NCBI RefSeq assembly: GCF_032062135.1
Contig: NC_092859.1
Span: 33,793,313-33,857,312, forward strand
From: Pyxicephalus adspersus
Taxonomy: Eukaryota > Chordata > Amphibia > Anura > Pyxicephalidae
Length of the DNA stretch: 64,000 bases
Direction: 5' to 3'
The notes beneath the pieces are model-generated. The model made no database searches. It worked only from the letters and a program-made list of their open reading frames with translations, and was not told the DNA's origin. Position 1 is the first letter of the stretch; the number at the start of each line of letters is the position of its first letter. The translations under genes were made by a program, and so were the position numbers. This document shows, one piece after another, positions 46,314-57,400 of the stretch.

Positions 46314-48400
46314 AATAATCAGGATTTATAAAGCACCAACATATTACACAGTGTTGTACATTAAATAGAGATTGCAAATGACAGACAGAATACAGCCAGG
46401 GACATAGGAGGAGGGGACCCCGTCTCGAAGAGCCTACAATCTAGTAGCCCATATCTTCTAAACTCCTCTTGTTGCAGACCTGTAGTCTTTTACCAATTTT
46501 TGTAGCATACCCATAGTCTATGACCATCTCTTGTAGCAGACTGGTAGTCTCTGGCCATGTTCTATTTCGTGTCTGCAGTCTTTGAGCATCTCTTGAAACA
46601 TGCATATAACTTCTGATCATCTCTTGCAACAGGCCTCTGGCTATCTCCTGTTGCCCACCTGCAGTCTCTCACCACCTCCTAATGCATGCCTATAGACTCT
46701 GACCATCTCCTGTAGCAAAGTTGTAGTCTCTAACCATTCCCTGTTGCATGTCTGTGATCTCTGACAATCTCTTGTAGAAAGCCCATAGTCGCTGACTGTG
46801 TCCTCTGCCATGGTCACCCTGTATAAAGTAAGTTGCCCAGCAATAAAAAAAAAAAAATATCAGGAGAAGTATATTTGGCTATCCCCCAGGTGTTGTGGTA
46901 CAAGACAGCTGACCAAACTTTAGGAGATGTACAGTAGTTCTAACAGATGATATTTATGAACTTCTTCAAACTATAACACTTGTTCCCTCCAACACCGAAG
47001 AGGCATCTGTACAAGAAGTTCCCCAGTTGTTGACTTTCTTGCTCTAGGTCAAGTGCCACAGTGACACTTAGGTTTGTGTGGTTTGTTTCACTTTTTAAAA
47101 TTTGTGAAACAACCGATAAGATATGAGGAAGTGAATGTGCTGATGTGTATGTTTCTATTCTCCCCAAAGCGCTCCAGGAAGGAGCCATGTATGGACGCCT
47201 CGTCATGAGGGTGCCATGACTTTGTCTATCTCCTTACATTTCGTCAAACTTGTTGGTTTCCTGTTTTTCAGAAATTTTCTTTGTTTTGTTATGTGATAAA
47301 ACTGTCAAATATTGAGACATTTCTATATTTATGCCATGCTTTATCTCTTGCATTTAAATTACTTGTGAAAAATAATACTGAAAAATACAAGCAGAGCTTT
47401 GTTAAAGACGAACTTCAACCTAGTCATGTTGCATGAAGTAGATGTAAACTCTAACTGAATGACAGTTTACTAAAGCGTTGTGTATCACAAACAGTTTGAT
47501 ATATATTATCAAACCACATCCTATATCAAAGATACTTCACTAAAGAAAAAAAAATATTGAACTTTGAAGCCACCTCCCATTAATTCACATCCAATAGTGT
47601 TTTAGGAATTATAAAAACGTAATTTATTAAGTTTATTTTGAAAAAAGAAAGAAGGAAGACAATTTGCATTAGACATACATGACAAATTTTAGTCCCATCA
47701 TTAATTAAATTATTACATAATAATTGGGTTTAGCTATTATAAAAACTAAATTTGGCTTATGTATGGTTTAACAGATTACTGGTTTTACACCTTTTTTTAT
47801 TTTTCACTTAAGCATCCAAGGTGTTCAGTGGGATCTGGAGATTGATATGGGTGGGGACATCACAAAGATTTTGCCTTATAGATAGTGTAGAAGCATACAA
47901 AGTAGGTGTACCTACACACAACAACATCATAGTGAATTATGTGATCTACCTGGATCAAAAACTCAAAATAATTTGGATGTTTTTTTGTGCTATGGCAGTT
48001 TTACTTTTGTATGCTGTGTAATCCAAAGAAGGGAGTTTGTTCTTATTGTGCACCCCACAAGTGTAGCATTCGACTAAATTGGAGGTGAATGGACTACAGG
48101 TATTTACAATTTAGAAGCATTGTAATCACATTATGTTTAAAAGTGATATTTGGTTCACATCGCACTAGCAAATCACTATACTATACTATACAATTCACCT
48201 GCTTCTATTGCATTGCCCGAAGCTGAAAATGGCAATGAATGATATTGAGAAATTGCGAAACATTCTGTGAAAATGCATATTTTGTGAAATATGTACATTA
48301 TTACACAGTATTTATACAGCACCAACATATTACAAAGCCCATAGTCATGTCACTTTTTGTCCCTAAAAGAGGCTCACAATCTAATGTCCCTCCCATAGTC

Positions 48401-48432
<32 letters not shown>

Positions 48433-51400
48433 AAATATTATTATTATTAATAAACAGGATTTATATAGCGCCAACATATTACGGAGCGCTGTACATTAAA
48501 TAGGGATTGCAAATGACAGACCAATATAGACAGTGATATAGGAGGAGGGGACCCTGCCCCGAAGAGCTTACAATCTAGTAGGTGGGGGAATTTCACACAC
48601 AATAGGATGGTAGATATGTAGTGGTGGGAAGTAGTGATGGTTTCAAAAGACAGAAGAAGATGGGTAGGCAAGTTTGAAAAAAATGGGTTTTGAGCGCTCT
48701 TTTAAATGAGCAGAAAGTAGGAGCAAGCCGAATAGGACGAGGAACATCCATGATGAGATGGCTGACAGGCAGCATGAGACAGATAGATTTGAGTGTCATC
48801 AGCATACAGATTGTACTGTAAGCCATAGGAAGATATGAGACTACCGAGAGAGGAGGTGTACAGAGGAAAGAGGACCGGCCCAAGAACTGACCCTGATATC
48901 TGTTTGTTTGTTTTTTTGGTGGTGGTGTGGAGCGCTCACCTGTGGGAGGAAACCAAAGTACCCAGAGGAAACACACGTAAACAGGGGGAGAACCTCCAAA
49001 CTTCATGCAAATAGTGCCCTGGCCAAGACTCAAACCTGGGACATGGCGCTGCAAAGGCCACTGAGCCACTATGCTGCTCTGCATTTTTACATATTTTGTA
49101 ACTAGTTAATTTCAAAGCTTCCAAACACTGCATTATCTTCAAAATTGCTGGGAAACCAGGGGAACTGATGGAAACATATCACAGGTAAAATGTTAAAATA
49201 TAGTCAGGAACACACGTTTTTTGAACTAGGATATGTTCCCACAAGTCTTCTTTACACCCCCAGCAATTGTGGTCACAAAACTATACTGGAGTGGATTTGA
49301 AGTTAACTAAATGAAAACAGGCAGGTAGCCTAACAAAGAATAATAGTGACTAAATTTTCTCTACCTCCTTTTTTTTCAAAATGTTTTCAGTTGTGACATG
49401 TTTCTTCTATTCCCTCTCCTGCATGTTTGGTAAAAATACTATGCCCCGAAGCTGTACATTTAAATTGAAATATTGGCTGGTTGTTTAAAAAAATCCTTGC
49501 TATATCTTAACTTTGTTTTACAAAAAACTGTATGTGTTTTAACCTTTTTCCACATGTGCCACGTTCCTACAACTCCTAATTTTGCAAGAAATGTTAATGA
49601 CAATGGGTCTGAATAAAGCTCTCCAAGTCAGGAGAAAATAGACTATGTATCCAGAATTGCTGGATCATACAGGTTTTACCCATGAAACTTTATCTTTTTC
49701 AGTCTTGTAGTGCTTCAATGAATCATACTCAATACCTTGTTCGGGGCTTTGCAAATAACTTGTAAAATCAGTAAGTAAAATTACAGATGGCAATTGGGAA
49801 ACCATGAAAGAAAGTAAAAAATAAACTATCTGTGTCACTTTAATTTAAATATTTCTAATGAAGCTTTTGTGATTGTTTTTTTCAGCCCTTCCTTTGATAA
49901 ATGGCCAGACTGTGAGAGGGATAGAAGGCCAGTCTGTTGTTCTGCCTTGTTCCTATAAGGTTAGACGAAGCAGTGATATCACCACCATGTGCTGGGGACG
50001 TGGAAGCTGCCCAAACTCCAAGTGTAACGATGTTCTTATCTGGACTGATGGGCACAGAGTCACAGAAAGATCATCCATCCGCTACCAACTCAACGACATC
50101 ATTCCCAGGGGCCAGATCTCACTAACTATTAACCAAGCAAGCTTGGCTGATGCTGGGACCTACTGCTGCCGTATAGAGCATCATGGGTGGTTCAACGATG
50201 AGAAGATAAACATCCGACTCAACATGGAAAGAGGTGCCAGGGGAAACCTAAAATCTTAACAATAAAGTTTGATATTACCAATCTGTTTCACAAAACACAG
50301 GTGAAATTAAAGTGACTTTATGCAAAAAGCAATAATTAGAAAATTCTAAAAAACACTTTTCTCCAAAGAATAAAATATCAGCAAACCCCCATTCTACCTC
50401 TGGGCAGCGGATGTGACTTCCTTGCCTGGAGTGACATGCCACCAATATGAGTCAATGCCAAAGGACAAAAAAGTACAACTTGCATCAGTCCTATCAGATG
50501 TCACATAATTACACATGCATGTAGGTCCTTTCAATGTTAGAGACAAAAATCAAAATAGATCATAAATGCTCCATTACACCTCAGAAAAGACCCCTTCATT
50601 ATGTAGGTCAGGTAAGCCTCAAATCAGACCTCAAGGTTCACTTAAATTAGACATAAAGAACATGACCTAAGGAGCTAGCATTGTCGCTTTTTCCACCTTC
50701 AACCACCCACGTTTCTTCTCCTCCTCTTTCCTTTGCCTTAGTCCCCCGCCCACCATTTCCCATGCAGCCATCCCCAACACCACGACACTGACTCCAACTA
50801 GTGATAAATCGCCTAGTTGGCTGCTTTATTGTCCCAGCCTAAAGTAAAACTCTTTTTTTTGAACAATATATAAAATCCCTCTAGGTGTATTAAATGCCAC
50901 CTCCCATTATTTGTATCCAAAATTGGTTTGATTTTTTTATGTGGGACTTCAAATTAGCATAGATTGGCCAAATCAATGACATTTATATTATAAAAACATG
51001 ATTTTTATCAATACCAAGTCATTAAAAACATCACATTCAAACGTCTTTGGTTGTTGCATAATATCTGGTATATACAGTACAGCGATACATTTTCAGCATA
51101 GAAGAACATTGACTTTAATTTGGTTACCATGCATGATTTGGATTAGTAGATTTACGATATATATTTATAGTTTATTTACTAAAATAGCATGTTGTTACCT
51201 ATTTAGCTCCAACAACAACTCCACCAACAACGACTCCACCGACAACAACAAGGAGGACAACAACGCCCAAAACGACTCGCCCTGTTATCAAGAAAACAAC
51301 TCCACCACCTACAACACCAAAAGTCATTACACCGCCAGCCACATTTACAACTCCGCTATTTATAACTGAAATAATTACGACACCACCACCTACCAGTACC

Positions 51401-54400
51401 AAAACAGAACCTACAGATGAAGAAATTACCACGGCACTTATAGATGAGAGAACCAGAAGCTCACAGCCTACACCGGCAGAATCGACTGTAATAACTACAG
51501 AACCATCACTACATACAACTACACCATATGATAAACCCATGGATGAGTTACCTGCCACAGCACAAGCACCGCAGCCTACAAGCACAGGTAAGATTCTTTG
51601 TTCTCAACACATACAGTATGCAGCAGTGTGTATCCAGGTATTAGCTGAGCCAATCGGGTGTGAGGCTGTTTTCTCATTATTATATGTTTACACACCTTGT
51701 GTTGTCGTCATATCAAGTGTCATCATTGGAAGATTTTTCTTTGTTCCTGATCTAGAGACAACTTAAAACCCATCTCTACTCATTACCCATTTTGCTAATT
51801 TTTTAATATTTAATATTTTTTAATAATTAATATTTCAATAATAATAATAATAAAAGTAATAATAATAATAACCCAATTTTAGTTTTGTCAGGCATTTTCA
51901 GGTGCCCACCAATAAACATATTATCATTAAAATAATACATTATTAAAATACTAATTTATTTTGTGATTCTTTAAAAACAAACAAATGCAAAAACTTTGTA
52001 TCCATACATATCCAATATTGTACATTTGTATATTTCTATTTCCAATACATTGCGTTTTATGATCCTTAACGCGTTTCACCCAAAGGCTTACTCAGAAGGA
52101 CATAACGTATCAATCGTATCAATATTGTTTATTCTGCTGGCCGATGGCAGATTACACAATCCAACTTTTCTTTCAAAATAGTCAAGTATGTTTTTTCAAC
52201 AGAAAGAATTGTGTGCTTAAAAATACTATTACACTTGTTACAGATGTGTATGCTGTGACCCCTCTTTAGAATAATTTGGAGTAATTTCTACCACAGTGCA
52301 ATGGTGACAAAAATCAAGGTTTACCTGTGGTATTGCAGCTTCCATTAAACTCAGGATGACACTATTTACCACCTCAATATTCTATCATTATATTCCTGAC
52401 GAGGTCACAGCTTCCTTACAGCCTCACTATTTATAAAGAGCCAACATATGATGCAGCGCTATCTATTTAATTGGATGGGGATGGTGGGTAAGTACCGGTA
52501 GTTGAGGGTTTGAAAGACTGAAGAAAAAGTTTGAAAAGATGGGTTTTGAGTGCTCTTAAGCAGAAAGTAAGAGCAAAAAAAAAACATAAATTAATACAGC
52601 TCACTACATCAATAATATATCATTAAATGGGTTTCATGAAATGTAGGCAGTATATCTACCTGAATATGACCTTATGCAGTCCCTGTCTAGAAGAGGTGAG
52701 AGAGAAACAACACAAAGGGCCAATCAGTTGTACTGCAGTGTAAGGACAATGATGATAAAGGAGGAAGCAGAGTGAATAAGAAATGAGCTTGTCCGTTTGT
52801 TGCTTCTTATATTGACTGCCCTTTCACAGTCAGGGGAAAGGAAAATACCTGTAATTATTATTTATTTGCTATTCTTGACGCTTTTTGTGGAGTGTGTCCA
52901 CTTTTTCAGGAGAAGAAAACAGAATTGAACCATGAAACCAAGGTTCCCTTGGACATCTTGGAGACAGAAAGGGCAGACACGGACATGAGGCCTGATTTAT
53001 TAAAGCTCTCCAAGGCTGGAGAGAATACACTTTCACCAGTGAAGCTGTGTGATCCAGCAAACCTGGAATGGATTTCTTTAGTCATTTGCTATTTGCTAAC
53101 ATATGTTTGTAATCCTGGACCAGATCCATACCAGGTCTGCTGGACCACCCAGCTTCACTGATGAAAGTGTATTCTCTCCAGCCTTGGAGAGCTTTCATAA
53201 ATCAGACTCAGTGTGACTGATAAACCCAATATTAGGCTGCTGGTCAACCTTATTTCCATACAGATTATCATGCCCATCCAAAATCGCCTTATTTGTACAG
53301 CACATTTTCCTCTATAGTTGTATCCAAAACCACTTTCTATTCCAAAATACATAGAATACCCAACGCCCACACACTGGGATGTCCAAATTTCCAACACTTT
53401 ACATGAGCACACAGAGCCATCTACTGGTGACCAACAATAATGCACAAAATATTATTTAAGAGCAAGTGACCCATCATAACCAACTTAACAAAAGTAAAAA
53501 ATACTTTAACCTGTAAAAGAGGAAATATAAAGAAAAACAGACTGAGCCTACAAGATTAAAATGTTTCCCCTTTTGACTAAAAGTTTTTTAACTAGCACAC
53601 ACTATAGATGTATTTCCTTACATTAATTTTTTTGGCACTTATGTTTACTTTTTTAAATGTTAGCAGTGACGACCAGGTTTTGTGCCCTAGGTTTAGACTT
53701 AAAGCTATCCAAGACTGGAGAAGATAGACTATCATGAATGAACCTGGGTGATCCAGCAAACCTGGAATAGGTTTATTAAAATTATTCGCTATTATTTGGA
53801 AAATGATTTCAATCATTGACTTGATCAATTCCAGGTTTGCTGGATCACCCAAGTTTTCCCATAATAGTTGGTAAATAGGTACCTAAGTTTATATTTGGAT
53901 CAGCTTTTTTTCAAGTATATACAGTGTTTATTTTTTTTACGACTAGTATAAATAGGTGAGACATAATATTAGCTTCCTAGAATAGGCGCTGGAGGGACAG
54001 CAGAGGGCCGATCTCATCAGCAGGGTCATACATATTCATGGGTCAACCAACCAGCTGGTAGTTGGTAGGTTGGTGGGTTAATGACCATGCTGGACCAGCT
54101 AACTACAGTGGAGAAAAAGTGAGATCACTGAATGAGCCTAGATCACAGGAATGGATAAAGAGAATCACAATCTTATGCACACAATTTATTGTAACTCTTT
54201 TTTTATCTGAGTGCCGGGAGCAGACGAAGATTGAAGTTCTCCTTTAACGATGGAAGAAATTACCACATTGCATGATTTGTGTAAACCTGGGTGGAGTTGG
54301 TTTGAATCTGGGTGGAGTATTGGCATGTAAGACATGTGGTGAACTCCACCAAATGATGCAATCCCTTTTCCACAAAATATATTTAAGTATTCAGAGATTT

Positions 54401-57400
54401 CTTTGATTCTTTAATACAGACATGGATGGTAGAATTTCCAGGTATTAGTAATTTCTGTTTATTTTTAGTTATTAGTTAAATATAAAAAAAAATAGCAAAA
54501 TGATTAAATTAACAAAATAAAGCTCAGTTGAGTATTTAGGTGATTGGGTTTACCATAAGGCCTTGTGTACATTAGCCATTAGGGTAGAGTTTAGTTTAGA
54601 GTTTAGTTGGGCTTTAAGTGAGGGGGTTATATAAGAATGATTTTATGATGATATATAATGAAGACATGTTCTGTGAAGTGCCATTTAATGTTGCTATAAT
54701 CTTGTTTATTATAGCTGAATAATTGTGGCAATTTCATTTCAGATCCATGTGAGATTTGTGATTTTTCTGATGAAGCATCTAACCATGACCATCCAAGAAG
54801 TACAATTCCTTTTCAACCTGCAACCCATCCCAGCGAAAATGGTAACCATTATATTGATGTTTTCAAAGCATCCACTAGGGGCCAGAACATAAATAAAACA
54901 TGTTGTATAGTTGCAGAGATAACGGATCTGATTTATTAAAACTCTCCAAGGCTGGAGAGAATACACTTTCATCAGTTAAGCTGGGGGATCCAACAAACCT
55001 GGAATGGATCGGGTTCAGGATTCAAAACATTTGCTAGATTTTAGCAAATCCATTCCAGGTTTTCTGGATCACCCAGCTTCACTGGTTAAGGTGTATTATC
55101 TCCAACCTTGTAGAGCTTTATTACATCATGGCCAATGACTTATGCATTTCTTATCTGCAGAGAGCACAACATAGAATACAGCATTGCTTTATCTCAGCTA
55201 AAAATTTGCCTGACTGCATTGATTTTTCCAGATTTAGTGGTAGTAGTAATGCTTATTCAAATCTTGATTTTTTTTTTTTATTTTATGTACTTGGATCCAA
55301 AAAAAACTGGATTGGATCTGGTCCAGGATTAAAAACACTTGCTAACAAATAGCAAATGACTTTAAGAAATACATTCCAGGTTTTCTGGATCACCCAGGTA
55401 CACTGATGAAAGTGTATCCTCTCCAGCCTTGGAGAGCTTTATTAAATCAGGCCCTTGGTGTTCAGCCAGTCCTGCCACAGGATGTTGACAGCAGTCATCA
55501 TCCCCTCTCTGTATTGACTGAACACTTGCAAACAATGCAGAAGACTGTCCAGCTGGGCAAGGATCCTATCACTGTTAAGCAGCGATGGCCAGTGCTGGAT
55601 CATTACGTGATCTAATCTTTTCTGGAGTAAAGTATTGATTAAGTTTTTCATATTGCGTGGTATTTATTTTTCTGGGGCTGGCTTTCTGGGAATGGGTAAA
55701 TGTGCTATGTACCTCTATACTTACCCCACAGGGTACTTATACATCTTATTAAAGGGTTCTTCCAAATTCCAATCAGCACCCTCACAATGAAGCTACATAC
55801 TTTTTGCCCACTTCCTTCTTAGGGAAAGCAGATTCCAGAGAACTTATGAATAGGAGGAGAAATACATACACTCGCTGCTTTAATTTCCTGTCCACAAATG
55901 TGCTAGGCCTATAAACTGATCTAACTTCAACAATACAAGGACCACACAGTTTGTTCGTTTTATTCATCCTTTACCTGTCAGTGACATATTTAGTGTACAT
56001 TTTAGACAAATAATAACTAGCTTTGAAAAAAAGGATGTAAATAAAAGAAAAACGATTCCACATCCCTGAACTACAGAATTTCAAAACAGAAATACTGATA
56101 GGTAGGGATAATGAAGGGAGCGTTTTTTTGGCCCAATGTAAGCAGCATATAGTTTGTTCTAAAAAAATATCAACAGTTTTATTAATGTCAAGCCCATGAA
56201 ACATTTTTCATAGAAAGAATTAGCATGAACACTTATAATGGACCCTATAGCAACACATAAATAAATGTCACATGAACCAGATATTATAATTATATTTTAA
56301 CTTGTCTGCACATTACCAACAGAATTCTGGGTGAATCTGATCAGAATCAGTGAATGTTGAATTATGCCTGATCTGAGTTGAGCTATTTGTGATGTTATTA
56401 TTGTTATGATAAATATATTGTATTTCTTTTACAGGTAATTCAGACCTCTTCTTGGGAAATGTTACATCAGTTGTGGAAAAGGTAACCAGCAGTCATTAGT
56501 GAATCTAAAAGTGAATAAAGTGAATCTATCACTGATATAATTTTAATGTTAGGTACATGCATACCTCTCACAGGGATCACATTACCCCCCTGTAAAAACC
56601 TTTACTTTTATTTTCTTCACAAGGATGATAAATGTTTGTCTAGGCATCATTTATGCTCTGCATTCAGGGATAATTGACTGATATGTGTCATATAATAATC
56701 TCAATCTAGGTTTTTTTTATAAGGAAAAATGGTGATTCTATTCTAAAACAGAATACAGACTATACAGTTATGTGTCACAGATACATTCATACTGGCACTT
56801 GTTACAGAGATGTCTATTAAAAATGGCTCATAAAATTGTGTGTTTGCTAGTGAACCCAAACTGTTATAATATAATATTTAGTGTTTGGCGTGAGTACATA
56901 TTTTTATTCAAATAAATAATTTTCAGTATATCTTATGACATTTATTTTGTAAGTGTTTAGAAGCATGTTGAGTTTGGTATATACAGAGCATTGCACTATA
57001 TACATAGAGTCCAGCTAAGACAATGGCAAAAACAATTAATGGTGGATCCCTATACAGAAATGATGCAGCCCTCACCCTTGCTATCCATCTTGGTCACCAT
57101 TGACATTCAGAAAATGATAGGAAATCCAAACTTTTACAGTTTTTGGTGAAAGGCAGCACTGGACACCTTCAAAAGTGAGGAAATGGCACTGCAGAAAAAA
57201 GTAACTCCAAAATGTTCTGTTCTTCATTGTTGGTGGCTTCTTAGGCTTGTATATCAGTGCTAAGCTGATTGTCCCCTGAAATTGTATATCATGCAAATCC
57301 TTCCAGCCTTGTTTTCTATTAAAAAAACATATGTTTAATATGTTTCTGGAAAATAGCACTTCTTCCTCAAGGCTGTGGATGATGTTGTGCTGATATTGAG

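Larger units (their letters stand above)
41159..49885 (+). other. TIM intron 1, 8.7 kb, repeat-rich
   Basis: Holds MITE B (42379-42528), a Tc1 fragment (43020-43230), repeat D (43510-43810), LINE-2 tails (44577, 46284, 48404), the composite repeat (45128-45440; 48296-49080), repeat C (45477-45645) and a MITE A remnant (49605-49729). A more GC-rich segment at 41950-42270 resembles frog dispersed repeats but was not classified. Confidence 0.7.
51588..54742 (+). other. TIM intron 3
   Basis: Holds (AAT)n at 51838-51870, a LINE-2 fragment (52430-52580) and two MITE A copies (52989 and 53695). The rest is AT-rich without recognised genes. Confidence 0.65.

Noticed and set aside
47821..48021. 66-codon frame with a hydrophobic end, considered as an alternative TIM exon
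   Set aside because: No donor/acceptor pair in a compatible phase and no family similarity.
51199..51585. 128-codon minus-strand Val/Gly-rich frame
   Set aside because: Antisense of the Thr/Pro mucin exon of the TIM gene.
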